Below the pieces are notes generated by a model that searched no databases, was not told where the DNA came from, and was given only the letters and a program-made list of their open reading frames with translations. From Ampelocalamus luodianensis (taxonomy: Eukaryota > Streptophyta > Magnoliopsida > Poales > Poaceae): DNA of 64,000 bases. Position numbers and translations under genes: made by a program. Below are positions 23,146 to 35,064 of the stretch, one piece after another (within the stretch, counting starts at the first letter, position 1; every line of letters begins with the position of its first letter). The stretch covers positions 26,666,875-26,730,874 of the forward strand of contig CM070623.1 of the NCBI GenBank assembly GCA_036346255.1, read 5' to 3'.

Positions 23146-24660
23146 ACATACCACTGGGACTTCACTAATATCTAGAGTCGGCTTCGCCGAGCGCCAAGAG
23201 ATGCGGACCTGCGACTTCTGGCTAAAAGCGAACTCGCCACGGAAGGACTAGTGAGGTAGATGAGTCTCTAGCGCAATCAATTTGTCCCATGTGCCGAGAC
23301 AACCAATCCATGCCTAGGATTACATCTAAGCTCGCGATCGAAGGAGGATAAGGTTTGCCAAGAATCCTACCCTTCTATCTCAACAGGACATCCCTACACT
23401 CGGACTCGGCTCTCAACTCCGAACCGGGAGAGCGAATGAGCAGCGGGACCAACAATGGAGTAAAAGAAGACCTCCCACAAGCAAAGAAAAGACTCGAAAC
23501 AAACGAATGAGATGCGCTCAATCAAATATCGTAGCAAGGAAAGAGTTAACCGAAAGGGTACCCAACACGACGCCGGTGCCTCCCGTGCCTCCTCCGCGAG
23601 ATGAGGTTGACGCGCCACTACCCACGCCTTGGGTAGCGGGACAACCTTCTCGATCCTCGGGAGAACCACCTCCCCGCGCGTCCTCCATTAGGACGAGGCC
23701 GCTCGATCTGTTAGGGCAACTATTGGCATAATGCCCTTCGGTTGCACGGTGCAGTGACCCCGGCACCGGATTGCGGGGCCACCTGCTGGTTCGCAGCGCA
23801 CGTGATCGGGCACGGCCGCGGAGGGCGAAGAGCTAGTCTTTGGCGGCCTCGGTGGTAGTGAAGCCACGAACGGGCCCGAGGTAGGCCCGACACGAGGACG
23901 AGAGAGGCCGCTGTGCGCACCGGCGGGCCTCCCACTTGCGCTATGAATCGCGGCGCCCTCGCCTTGTGCTCAAGCAACAATGGCCTTGTCCACCAAGGCC
24001 CGAAAGTCACAAAGTCCACAATGGAGAGCCCGCTTGCGGCTCCTCGGACAAAACCTCCATGAACTTCTCCGCTTGGCCTCATCGGTGGCCACCTCGGATG
24101 GAGCATAACGAGCCAAGTGGTTGAACTCGTGCAGTACTCCATCACCGACTTACGCCTTGCTTGAGCGCGAAACTCCTTCTTCTTGACTTCATCAAGCCGC
24201 AGGATATGAGCTCGACGAACGCCGTCCGAACTCATCCCAAGAGACAGTAGCCGGCGGGCTGCATGGCCAAGAAGTTCTCCCACTAGAGAGCGCCGCTGAA
24301 GCCGATGGGAGGCAAAGAGTGCTCGCCCTGGCCTGAGCATCGAGCAACGCCGAGCTTACGCTCAACTTGACGCAGCCGCCATCCGCGCCCAAAGGGTCCT
24401 CAGACGGAGAACGTGGGGCCGAGTGCGAAGAAACTCAAGCAAGGCCCCACGAGATCGATAGTCGCCGCCCCGCCGGATCCCGAGGCACCGGTCGAGGCGG
24501 AGGTGTTGCGCGCACAACATCCAGCAGACCCCCGCCCTCCGAACGGTTGCGCTCGACCAAGAAGGACCTCACCATGGTTGAGGAGGCTAAGCTCCTCATC
24601 CAAACCAGTTCGCGACCACGCCGCTACGAGTACCTCCAGCCATCCTGGTTCAAGAAATTA
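23146..24660 (-). pseudogene. gag-protease remnant of a minus-strand Tekay-like gypsy element
   Basis: At 23146-23330 the sequence matches 32437-32626, which codes on the minus strand for the ILGMDWLSQH protease motif. Upstream on the minus strand come a knuckle remnant (GHYANSCPNRS, near 23700) and gag text with KSVMEYCT, GLSIVDF and EHKARAP, known gag motifs of this clade. The frames shift repeatedly. The first gag residues may lie near 24600. It sits between element D (left) and LTR E (right), so it reads as the 5' half of the element whose pol end and 3' LTR lie left of D. High GC and many overlapping ORFs here are shadows. Confidence 0.7.
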
Positions 24661-25375
24661 GGTTAGCAACCAAAACACTAAGACTAGAAGTTGATGAAAG
24701 CGAAAAACTAACGATTATGGGAATGAGATATCACCCTAACCGAAAGCCAAAAACAGCAAGTAAACAAACTTGAAATGTTTCCAAAGAAGCTCCAAAACAG
24801 CAAAGGAATCATTAAACCAAGCTCAACTTCTCAATGCCATTAACCCGTATTGAATGAACGAGTAATAGTGTGAGAAGATAAAAATTTCAGCACCTTGCAA
24901 CAAGTCTTAACACTACTCGAGAGCGAGGTTAAATCAGCGAAATAGGTGTTAGATACTTAGCTAACTAGTATCACATCCTACCCTTTTACTCCCACAAGTT
25001 TTAGTTGATTAACCTCTCATTTTCTACCCTATTTAGAACCTTTGAGCTGCTGTCCGAAATTGAATGATCGCTGTCCGGATTTCGCATCCAAGCCTCCTGA
25101 TTGAAATCTTCAACTTCGGAAGCTTCAAAACCTTGTAGAGGGCAGCTAACACTTCAATTTGCCAAACTCAATGGTTCCCAAAACCCAATTAAAACGGTAC
25201 AACTATCTTTTGAGAGAAGGAAAGGAGAACAACTTTTAAAACTCAAATTAGAGCAAGATGAGAGAAGAAAGCTAAGATAGGTAAGGAATAAAATCTGAGG
25301 ATTTACTTAAGCTTTCATAAATCATTTGATACTTTGAAATTAAGTTTTCCAAAATATCCTAAAGACGACCAAGCT
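24661..25375 (-). mobile_element. Leader between LTR E and gag
   Basis: AT-rich non-coding text between the LTR E end and gag on the minus strand. Just inside the LTR end, where a TGGTATCAGAGC primer site should be on the minus strand, only a poor match (AGCTTGGTCGTC) is seen, so the primer site is decayed. No other feature. Confidence 0.55.
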
Positions 25376-28300
25376 TGGGTTACTACGGTTGGAATGGCTT
25401 GTACTGTTTAACCATCCACTTGGTTCTAACAGTACAAATCAAATAAACCAAGTCTCGAGATATGTATACTTCCCAGAATTGCAATATACACACCCCGTTA
25501 CAAAATCATGCATCAATTTCATTCATACACATAGAGCCGAAGCAAAAGCAACAACTGAAAGACATAGATAATATAAAGAGAGTTATTACAAAAGAGAGGC
25601 CGACCGGCCAAAAGACATGCAAATAAGTAAATACATCATGAAGCAAATGGCCATAAGATGGCGATAAACAAAAGCCAATCGGTGTGCCTTTACCCACAAG
25701 GCAACCAACCGGACCGCCAAGCTAATCATCCCAAACAGCACAAGAACACACTCACAAAAGTGAGGCCCTTGGGGCTCACCTTCTTCCTCTGCAACAATTA
25801 ATATTAAGCAAAGCGATGAGTACAAAACTTGTTTTTGTACTGCAAGACCGACGTGTGAGATAACAGTAACTATAATTAACTACATGCAAGCTTTATTTAA
25901 GTGGATGAGGCTCGACTTATTTTTAGCATAAAGCAAGTTTTCATTTGCAATAGGGTAATAGATTCAAAGCAAGTTTGCAATTAACTTTATTGTTCAAATA
26001 AAAGAGAGACAATTATAGCAATAGATAAATGACAACACCAACCTAGAAGTGACTAACCCATAGTCACCACAACAATAGCATGAAGTACCCTTCATACCAC
26101 CCATGTCAAGTTTAAGTTTTAAAAGGTTGTAGTCTAGTTCTTGCACGACCTTACCAAGCATGTCCATAACCTAGGACGCAGGCTATTCGAATAGTTTTAA
26201 CCTCGCAGGTGTACCAATGTACCCACACGATAGACCGCTTTCCACCACCACGGTTAGCACACTTCCTTTGGTATGCGTGCATGGCTAAGTCTAACAAGAC
26301 GCTTTCCGATGGACGATGCTAATTAAGAGCCGCAACCCACGGAGAAGGACACATTAGATGCCTAACCGGCCCGCTAATGCTCCTCCAAAACACACACACA
26401 AGAACACACCCACCGACCAGCTCATAATTAGCACCTCCCAAAGTACTTAGTCAAGAGAGGTTCCATATCCCCTCGTGTGGTTAGCACGCAATAAGCGCTG
26501 GCTTAGTGACACAAGTAACTCGGTCCTTGGGGACTTAGGCACCATTCCACACACCCAACAGATCACATCAACATACCATTGTGCCCAAGTCAAGATATAG
26601 TTTTGTTTTCATTTTTGATTTGTAAATCAATAAAACACAAGGGTTGGACATAATGGAGTAGTATAAGTAGTTGTGTGATCAAGATCATCGACTAAGTCGA
26701 TGATCGCCAATACTACCGATAACTAGGCATGGCTAAGCAATATTCATTCGTAATCTACTAAGTGATAAGAGCTCATCCAATGAACTCTAATCACAGCAAT
26801 TAACCTAGGCTCGTAGTAAAGGATAATCATTTACCTACAGATTATGCAACTAGAGGATTAACTAATCAACTTAACAACAAATTAGCAATGCATACATAGA
26901 AGTTAAACAAAATATTAGACTTTAAAAGTAATGGGATCAATGGGAAATGATCAAACCGCTTGCCCGCTTGTTGTGGCTCAAATTGTTATGAGGGTCGTTC
27001 TCGGGTTACCGCAAATATCGAATCCTAAGCTAAAGAGCGAAAACAATCAATAAGACGAGCAACGCTTAAATGAAAGAGCAAGCAAAAATTATCCAAATGC
27101 GATTTAAAATTATACACAAGGTATAATAGGAATATACCTAGACATAGGAACTGGAAAACCTAATTTGGATTTGTGGTGCAAAGATATTCTCTAAAAACCT
27201 ATTTTCGGCCATAATTAGCAATCAGAGCAAAAATATTTTCTAGAAAGATTTTGAAGCTGAAATTTTTATGGTGGCTTCCTACTGGTATAGTGATAACCCA
27301 TATAAAATTTCAGGTCATTTGGAGTTATAATGAAAGAGTTATGATTTGTCTAAATTGTTTAGGTATTAAACTAAAATATGATCCTTATCATTTCTAAAAA
27401 CAGTAAAATTTGTGAAACCAATTTTCCTAGCAAATACACTATCAGGGAAGTTAATCCAATTGATTCATACAAAATGATCTATAGATTAAAAGTTATGCAT
27501 TTTCCAAGTTTGCTAAAAGTTCTGAAAAACAGTATTATGTTCACTTGTTTACTATTTTTGAAAATGATTTTCCAGGTTTGATCATGGTCTACAATTATTT
27601 TTATATTTAAGTTCAAGTTATAAGGAAGCTAACGAAATTGGAATCATCTAATTTGGAGCTAAGATGACAAAGATATGAAAATGACAAGACCCTAATGTGA
27701 TACTGATTTCTGGACTTAGCACTTTCGACTTCACTAACACCCGGAGACATGGGCGAATGAGAGCCGCCGATCTCAGATCCAACGGACGACATTGAACCAG
27801 ACCAAACACTTCACGCCAACGAATGTAAGGCCGACGTGGAGGCTCCAGTGGTCGTTGATCTCGATCCAACGGCCAAGACCACCACGCCGCCTCCGCAACG
27901 CTGTCGCCCGACAACGCGGCGGAAGGCTTCGCCGCGACAACGCCGCGACCAAAGGCACGGTGGCGCGAGTGAAAGCCAGAATGGGTGCGCATAGCATTGC
28001 GCACCCTTCCGTACCACCCACACCGACGGTGGTGGACCAGAGCGGCGCGCGACGGCAGAGGGGCACGGAAAAATGACAACGACGACAACAAGCAAATAGC
28101 TCCGCAGCGGACCATTCAAGCGGTGCTCGAGCATCTAGGGGCTACGAGGAGCTACCGACCGACGCGAGGTGCAGAGGCGGTCGAGCAGCCCGCGACGAAA
28201 CTCCGCGACGGACCGAGGAAGATGACGCGAGGAAGACGGCTGGGCAAAATCAACCATGCCGCCATCACGATGGGTTCTAGAGAGCACCGAGAAGCTCCCG

Positions 28301-29599
28301 AGAAAGGAATTAGAAAAGGAGCACTCACCGCACTAGAGACGAAGAAGGATGCTCGCGGCCGAATTGGGGGAAATCCAAAATCCCGGCGCTCCCGTTGAAG
28401 CAACCTGAAATGGAGTGGGGGTTAAGCACCACCGAGGTGAGAGGAAGGTGCAGGGGCAAGAAGGGAGCCAAAGAACCACTGGAGCACCGTTCGCGCATGT
28501 GAGCTCCAAGCTCTGCAATGGCGAAATGGGCGCTGGTTTGTATGGGCTCGCCGTGCTTAGTGAATGCAAGAGGAGCTGCGCGGGAGAGGAAAGGAAACCA
28601 AGGGGTGACCCGGGAGCTTAAGTAGGCCTGAGAAGCAAGAAAATGCCGTTGCTTCACCACGGGTTCTCTCTGCCGCCGCGGTCGCCGTGAGCGACGGGAG
28701 CAGGTGAGACGACGACTAAACGGGGCGGTGGAGTGACGGGCATTAAATGCGGAGACCCGTTGGCGAGGATGCGGAGTGGACAGGGCGCTGCACACCCACG
28801 CTCTGCTCTGCCATCGACGACCTTACACGCGGCCGAGCGAGAGGAGGACGACGACGCGCAGCCGTCCGATTCGCATCCAAGGGCGAGGGCACGATCGCGT
28901 TGAAACGGCACCCGCGAACGACGACCGCCCGATTGAAATCCAACGGCTGCGAATCCGGGGCAACCGGAGTTGTCCGAATGCATACACGAACGCGAGCCGT
29001 CCGATTGAGATCCAACGGTCCAGAGCACGCGCGCCCGATCGACCGCGCCGGTACAGTTAGTTGACTCGACCGGGTCGGTTGGCTCGAGCCCGAGTCTGAC
29101 CCGCGCCCGAGGAACAGTGCAAACCCATTAGAATTTGATTTTTGAGCTGAAACTTTTGGGGATTTATTTGAGGCATCAAATCAACTCCAAAATTTATGAA
29201 ATTTTAACTGGAGCTTGCTTACCTTGGGGTTAACCTTCCATAAAATTTCCAGAGGGTTTTGTGCACTGGAATTTTCTCAAGAAATTCCAGAAGGTTAAAA
29301 CAGAGGTTTGACCAAGGTTTGACTTGCCTCTAAAATATTTCAAATAATTTCCAAAATTATGAAATAATTCAGAGGTGTTACTAAGCCACCCTAGAACCAG
29401 GGAAAATTATTTCAAGGGTTTGACAAAAGATTTGACCAAGGAGGTTGTTGACTTGATAAATGAGGCCTTTGATTTTTAATTTTCCAAAATTCTTTTACAA
29501 GAATTTCAGAAAAGTTTCAAAAGTAAAAGGATGAAGGAAAGTTTTAATTTACCCTCATTTTATTACATTTGAAACACAAGCCAAAATGGGGATGTTACA
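25376..29599 (-). mobile_element. LTR E, minus-strand Tekay-like gypsy
   Basis: On the minus strand it starts TGTAACATCCCC after a polypurine tract and runs about 4.2 kb. Its far end is decayed: the expected CCTCACA is replaced by GTAACCCA, and I placed the end at 25376 by alignment with LTR C. It shares with LTR C and B the palindrome (26684-26706), the block with TTGTACTC and TTGTTGCAG (25780-25840) and ATCCAACGG-type palindromes (27774-29010). pol lies on its 5' side and gag on its 3' side, so it serves as 3' LTR of one unit and 5' LTR of the next. ORFs in the GC-rich part (27700-29060) are not recognisable proteins. Confidence 0.8.
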
Positions 29600-29612
29600 A
29601 ACCTCCCCCTTA
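29600..29612 (-). promoter_or_regulatory. Polypurine tract before LTR E
   Basis: On the minus strand AAGGGGGAGGTT precedes the LTR start TGTAACATCC, the same arrangement as in elements C and D. Confidence 0.85.
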
Positions 29613-30872
29613 CAAAAATCTCGTCCGAGATTTGGTTCACTCGGAAAAGAAAGAGGGGTTGTGCAGACGGAGACAATCTTCTCGCTCCCAAGTAGCCTCG
29701 TTCTCGAATGGTTTGACCACTGAACTTTAAGGAACTTGATGGTCTTGTTCCTTGTTCTTCGCTCGCCTCCTCGAGTATGCGAACAGGTGCTCATGACGAG
29801 TCAAATCCTCCCGAACATCAAGAGTTTCCAACGGAGTTTCTCTGTTGGAACACGGAGGCACTTCTTTAGCCGGGACACATGGAACACATCATGTACCCCG
29901 CAAGTGCAGCAGTAACTCCAACTTGTAGGCAACAGCTCCCTTCTTCTCGATAACACGGTATGGACCGACATATCGAGGAGCCAACTTGCCCTTGACACCA
30001 AAACGCCGTGACCCTTCAAAGGAGAAACCTTGAGATAAACGAAGTCATTGGGCTCAAAGCTCAACTCACGACGACGGCGATCCGCATAGCTCTTTTGCTC
30101 GGATTGAGTGTGCGTAGCGATCACGAATGAGTCGGACTTGCCCTCGGCCTCATTAATCGAGTCCGCCAAAGAAAGGTCTTTCACCGGTCTCGCATCAGTT
30201 CAACGGGTCCTACACTTTCTCCCGTATAAGGCCTCAAATGGTGCCATGCCGAGACCGGCTTGAAACCGTTGTTGTAAGAAAACTCGCGAATGGCAAGCAC
30301 TTCTCCCAATGCTTCCCATAGGAAAGGACACAAGCTCGCAAAGATGTCCTCTAAAACTTGGTTGACCCTTTCTGGCCCGACCATCGCTTTGGGGTGAAAA
30401 GTCGAATGAAAAGAAAGGCGAGTTCCATAGCCTCTGCAGGCTATGCCAAAATCGCAAGTGAACAAATAACCACGATCCGACACAATCGCCTTTGGCACAC
30501 CATGCAAACTCACGATGCGGGCTATGTAGAGATCCGCCGTAAGACCCACTCAAGGTCAATCTTGACAGGAAGAAAATGAGCCACCTTAGTTAATCGATCG
30601 ATGACGACCCAGATGGCATCATTCTTCTTTGGAGACCGGGGTAGACCAGTGATAAAGTTCATCCCGACCAATCCCACTTCCACTCCGGAATTGGTAGGGT
30701 GAAGCCACCGACGCCGATGCTCGCCTTGACACGACGGCACACGCCGCACTCGGCAATGAACTCCGCGATCTCCCTCTTCATTCGGGTCCACCAAAATCTC
30801 GCGAAGATCCCGGTACATCTTCGTGGCCCCGGATGAATGGATAACGGGAATCATGGGCTTCATGAGGATCAA
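29613..30872 (-). pseudogene. Integrase and chromodomain, minus-strand gypsy element next to LTR E
   Basis: Minus-strand frames give SSGATKMYRDLREI, GMNFITGLPRSPKKNDAIWVVIDRLTKVAHF (one catalytic D is N in GMNF, the other is kept), IVSLHGVPKAIVSDRG, ERVNQVLEDI with the catalytic E, KVSPLKGHGV, HDVFHVSRLKKCLRVP and the chromodomain piece RTRNKTIKFLKVQWSNHS. They lie in different frames, so several indels are present. The D-to-N change alone would stop integrase activity. Followed on this strand by the polypurine tract and LTR E. Confidence 0.85.
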
Positions 30873-31153
30873 CTCCGCAACTCCATGTCCTTTGGAACCA
30901 CGAGGCGTTGCCCAAACCTCAAGACACCAAGCTCATCTACGGAGAAGCACTTGGCTATTCCATTCTTGACATTTTCCTTGATGCGTTCACTCCAACATCC
31001 GATCACGAGCGGACTTGATCCGATCCACCAAGGTTGGTTGTACAACCAAGGCAATGAGGAACCATGCTCAACCAAACCCAAGTTGAGACAATGAAACTCC
31101 TCTAGAAGAGGGGCCGATGCTCTGGCAACAATGCATTGCAATGCGCTTTGCGA

Positions 31154-31507
31154 CTAAGCGCATCTCGCAACGACATTGGCCTTGCCCGGATGGTAGTGAA
31201 TACCCATGTCATAGTCCTTGATCAACTCCAACCATCTCCTTTGCCTGAGGTTCAGATCTGGTTGGGTGAACAAATACTTTAAGCTTTTGTGATCCGAATA
31301 CACTTCGCAATGATTACCGATTAGGTAATGTCGCCAAATCTTAAGTGCATGGATCACAGCGGCCAACTCCAAGTCGTGGGTAGGATAGTTGAGTTCATGA
31401 GGTCTCAATTGCCTTGATGCATAGGCCACTACCTTGCCTTCTTGCATAAGGACACAACCGAGGCCTCGACGAGAAGCGTCACAAAAGATATCAAGCTTCG
31501 ACGACAT
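31154..31507 (-). pseudogene. RNase H, minus-strand gypsy element
   Basis: An open frame of about 117 residues has LDIFCDASRRGLGCVLMQEG, YPTHDLELAAVIHALKIWRHYL and VYSDHKSLKYLFTQPDLN, with the catalytic D, E and D in place, and ends with HYHPGKANVVA. It is the best-kept domain of this copy. The region between it and integrase (30873-31153) is decayed linker with an HHCC remnant. Confidence 0.85.
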
Positions 31508-32300
31508 CGGGAGAACAAGAACGGAGCGTGGTCAATCGCTTTTTAAGTGCTTGAAACTTTCCTCGCAATCAGCGACCACGAGAACTTCTTGTCCTTCTTG
31601 AGCAACTCCGTCATAGGCTTCGCTATCTTGGAGAAGTTCTCGATAAAGCGACGATAATATCCCGCTAAACCAAGAAAACTCCAACTTCGCGTGACGAAGT
31701 GGGTCGACTCGTGAAAGCACGTCGATCTTGCTAGGATCCACAGCCCACGCCCCGCCAAAGAATATGGCCTAAGAAGGCTACTTCCTTTAACCTAACGCAC
31801 ACTTGCTGAACTTCGCATACAGGTGGTGCTCACGGCTTGCCCAACACAAGCCTCAAATGCTCTGTGTTCTTCATCGCCTTGGAGTAGATAAGGATATCAT
31901 CGATGAAGACCACAACGAACCTATCCAAATACTCCATGAACACCGAATTCATGAGGTTCATGAACAAGGCCGAGCATTGGTTGCCGAATGACATGACGGT
32001 ATACTCGCATGCTTCATAACGAGTAGAAAGCCGTCTTTGGAATATCCTCCGGTCGAATCCGAACTCGATGATATCCCACTCGCATCAATCTTGAGAAAAC
32101 TCGAGCTCCGGTTAATTGATCGAAAGGTCATCGATACGGGCAAAGGGTACTTGTTCTTTACCGTTACTTCATTAAGTGGACGGTAATCAACGCACATGCG
32201 CAGCCGCCTTGTCCTTTTCGGGACAAAGATTGCCGAGCATCCCCAAGGAGATGAGCTAGGGCGGATGAAACCCTTCTCTTGAAGCTCACCCACCGCTTCT
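31508..32300 (-). pseudogene. Reverse transcriptase, minus-strand gypsy element
   Basis: Minus-strand pieces: LQEKGFIRPSSSPWG, LRMCVDYRPLNEVTVKNKYPLP, LKIDA, then across a frame change MNLMNSVFMEYLDRFVVVF and FIDDILIYS (catalytic aspartates), and FLGLAGYYRRFIENFSKIAKP. At least three frameshifts separate them. Confidence 0.85.
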
Positions 32301-32626
32301 TCAACTCCACCAACTCAATTGGGTCCATCCGGTAAGGCCTCTTCGAGATCGGGCGTGCACGGAACCAACTCAATGACAAACTCGAGGTCTCGAACTCGTG
32401 GCATCCCCGAAGGTCGTCGGGAAGACATCAACAAAGTCACATACCACCGGGACTTCACTAATATCTAGAGTGGCTTCGCCGAGCGCGAAGAGATGCGGAC
32501 CCTGCAGCTTCGGCGAAAAGCGAACCTGCTCGCCGGAAGGACTAGTGAGGTAGATGAGTCTCCTAGCGCAATCAATTTGTCCCATGTGTTGAGACAACCA
32601 ATCCATGCCTAGGATTACAAGTCGCG
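32301..32626 (-). pseudogene. Protease-RT linker and protease remnant, minus-strand gypsy element
   Basis: The minus strand codes for ILGMDWLSQHMGQIDCARR and PVVCDFVDVFP, conserved around the retropepsin end and the start of RT in plant gypsy elements. At 32626 the gypsy sequence ends abruptly: the matching copy at 23300-23330 continues with protease text while here unrelated GC-rich sequence starts. gag and a right-hand LTR for this unit are absent. Confidence 0.75.
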
Positions 32627-33365
32627 GAGCTGAGGAGCCCTGCGATGCACAGGCGGTGGCATGCGGCAGCAGCCTCTTCTCCCCCCAAGAGCCTACCCCC
32701 CGTGTGGACAGGCACACGCCACTCGGGCCTCCTCGGCCGCCACTCCGTGCTTCTGGCCGCGGCGGACTCCGAGGGTGAAAGGAGGAGAGCATCGCATCGT
32801 GGGGGGTGCCCGAGGACTGCTACTACAGTAACTTCTCCGACACGGTCGAGGACGAGGTGTGCTCCAGCGTTGGGGCCGACGACAAGGTCACGTCAGAGTT
32901 GAGCCGGAGGGGCGGCGGTCTGGCCCGGGGGCAGTCCAAGGAGAACTTATGGATGGAGGTGCGAGCGGCGAGCGCGTTCGTCGGGAAATGCTCTGGTGGT
33001 CAACATCCGGTGGACTCCAGCTCTCATGTAAGGATGCTTCTCTAGCTAGCGATAATCTTTCTAGTTTCCACTATGAGCATCCGCCATTATTCAACTCTAT
33101 TGATATATTATCCGATTCTTATTTATGTTCAAAATTCGAAGGTAGCAAAGATAAAAAGCGACTTTCCTTTCGATCCAGGAACATTATTTTGATGAGCAAA
33201 AGTTTCAAGCTTTGTGAACACCTAGTGCCCCTCCAATTGTAGGCCGTGATTAAGACCATCATTTTTTTTTGTGCAAACAGCTGAAAAGAAATGAGGCTTG
33301 GAGAGGACCGGGGTATCATCAGTGGCAGATATACTGGCTCAAGATGTTCATGAGCTTCCTACGAG
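32627..33365 (+). pseudogene. Unrecognised host-gene-like fragment with two exons
   Basis: I do not recognise the protein. A GC-rich block (32640-33027) has an open frame from 32806 with PEDCYYSNFSDTVEDEV and SKENLWMEVRAASAFVGKC, ending at a good donor, CAT|GTAAGG. An AT-rich stretch (33028-33280) ends in GTGCAAACAG, and the next 85 bases (33281-33365) stay open in the same frame with RNEAWRGPGYHQWQIYW before CGAG|GTATAG. Frame, splice signals and composition together look like a real plant gene 5' part. Its left side is cut by the gypsy junction and an earlier frame (32645-32800) does not join. It may be cargo of the hAT-like unit that ends at about 34005. Confidence 0.45.
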
Positions 33366-33829
33366 GTATAGCTGAGTATCGTAAATTCAGTTGTTCAAAC
33401 ATTTACACGTTGGAATAATAATGCAAGCTAATGTTTGCTCTTTCCCTGTTAAAAAATGCAATTTCAGATCAAATGTTCAGGAAGATGGTGTACAGGTGCC
33501 ATAGGTTGAGAACAATATACTAGTATTAGCTCAGATACCAAGCTTCATGACTAAGTGTGTTTTGATTTACATGTGTGATTACCCATCTATAGATGTTCTT
33601 GTCTGCTTCCTGTTCATACGGGCCGCTCTTTTACTTGTCAGTATCCAAAATGCATGGCAATCTATTGTTGCGTACTATGCATGCTTCCGGCTTTGTCTGA
33701 ATGCATGGACTAGAAACTGCATGGAGGCTCCAGAATTCCTTCGTGATAAGAAGCGCCTTTGGGGATGTGTGACGATTGATGTGTGATGAACTGATGATTG
33801 ATGAACTTGATTAGTTGTTCAACTTGCAT
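33366..33829. other. Intron-like or intergenic stretch
   Basis: AT-rich text without coding signal that I can support. It may be intron sequence of the fragment to the left, or internal sequence of a non-autonomous hAT element. Confidence 0.3.
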
Positions 33830-34005
33830 GTCAGTCTCACGGTCACAAACCATGTGGCGGGTACACGGGCACTGCGGGCGACGGGCATGGGTGAGGTTCT
33901 TTGCCCGTCGTCCTTCGTGGGCATGCCTGTGGGAGGAAATCAGGGTCACACGCATGGGTATGGGCGAGCACTACCCGTGCTCGTCGCGCCTGATTGCCAT
34001 CCCTA
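33830..34005. mobile_element. hAT-like element right terminus
   Basis: The segment ends TGATTGCCATCCCTA; its complement, AGGGATGGCAATCA, resembles hAT ends (CAGGGATG/CAGGGATGGCAA type). Inside are repeated GGGCATG, GGGTATGGG and GCCCGTCGTCC motifs, as in hAT subterminal regions. CACTA-derived text follows directly. A left end and 8-bp duplication were not found. Confidence 0.45.
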
Positions 34006-34543
34006 CCTACAACCAGAAGTAAGTGCTTCACTACTTCATATACAAATTTCATTTGTACTTTATACGCAGCACGAACTTAGGTTTAATGACTATATCGACA
34101 TACATGAGTAGGAACTACTGGATCCTTTTAGTCATTATACCAAAGAGGAACAAGGTAATATACATTGATTCCCTACTCAAGGTAATCCACGATTTCACCC
34201 TTGTACAATAAATACTCGGCATGTATGCTTATTTCCTCTATACATAACTCTATTGTAGTCTTCCTTCGTTTGAAATGGCTAAGGTTAACTTTTTAAAAAC
34301 ATGTAGGTCGTTCATCGCCTATGTTGCCGAGGGAGGGGCATACAGGGGATCGAGCGCCACACTGCAATACAGGACGCGATTTTCGGTACACGCTACAACA
34401 CAATAATTCTATATCATACTTCGTAATAATGCGTCTCGAACTGACTATATCTATATATGTAATTCTATTTTTGCAGTGCCGCCAGCAAAAACAAGAAGAT
34501 TGTGCATTCTATGTTTGTCGTCATATGCAGCGACTCATGAGTG
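34006..34543 (+). pseudogene. CACTA Ulp1-protease gene fragment
   Basis: It is collinear with 54640-55165 of the CACTA element at the right: same exon text (YNQK, YWILLVIIPKRNKVIYIDSL, FIAYVAEGG, CAFYVCRHMQRLM) and same intron text, with about nine in ten bases alike by eye. The His and Asp of a C48 cysteine protease (HWILLVI ... DSL) and the Cys before FYVC are in the family pattern, but the His is replaced by Tyr-Trp here. Both sides break off sharply, so it is a piece of another CACTA copy. Confidence 0.75.
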
Positions 34544-35064
34544 CAACAGAAATCAGCAGTGCATGCATTACGTACACAGAGGATACACAAGCTAATTCTG
34601 TTTGGGTTGGTTCTATCTCTATCCGAATCCTTTGAATAATTGTTGTTTTTGGAGTTCATGTGCCAGCAGGAAAGTAAGGCACGACTGTTGCTTGATTCCT
34701 TATGGTTCGGTTAGAGTCCAAGTTGAGTCCGTTTACTAGACGGCCGCCGAACTGTTCGTGTACATGTACATGTATGTACGTGTTTAGTTTGTATTCGACC
34801 GCAGAACTGTATACATATGTACGTTTACTGGTCGGAGTCGGCCTCACGGCCTAGTTGCATGTGTGTGTGCAGGCATATAAAGCCAGGGAATCGCCATGGG
34901 TTGGCGGCCATATCGCGTGTGTTTTCATGTGATTTTCAACTAGGGATTCATCTGTGCGTCGTCGGTTTTGATTCCCTGAATCAATTCTTGCGAGCCGATC
35001 GAGTTGATGCTATTCTTCGTTCATGCGCTGGTGCTCTCGGGCTAGGAAGTTCTCTAGGGTTTGG
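34544..35064 (+). other. Unassigned sequence with TATA-like site
   Basis: No coding match. A CATATAAAG box at 34875 and promoter-like text follow a TACATGTACATGTATGTACG stretch. It could be a decayed LTR; its continuation after the copia insertion begins at 41342. The copia target duplication TTTGG is at 35060-35064. Confidence 0.35.
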
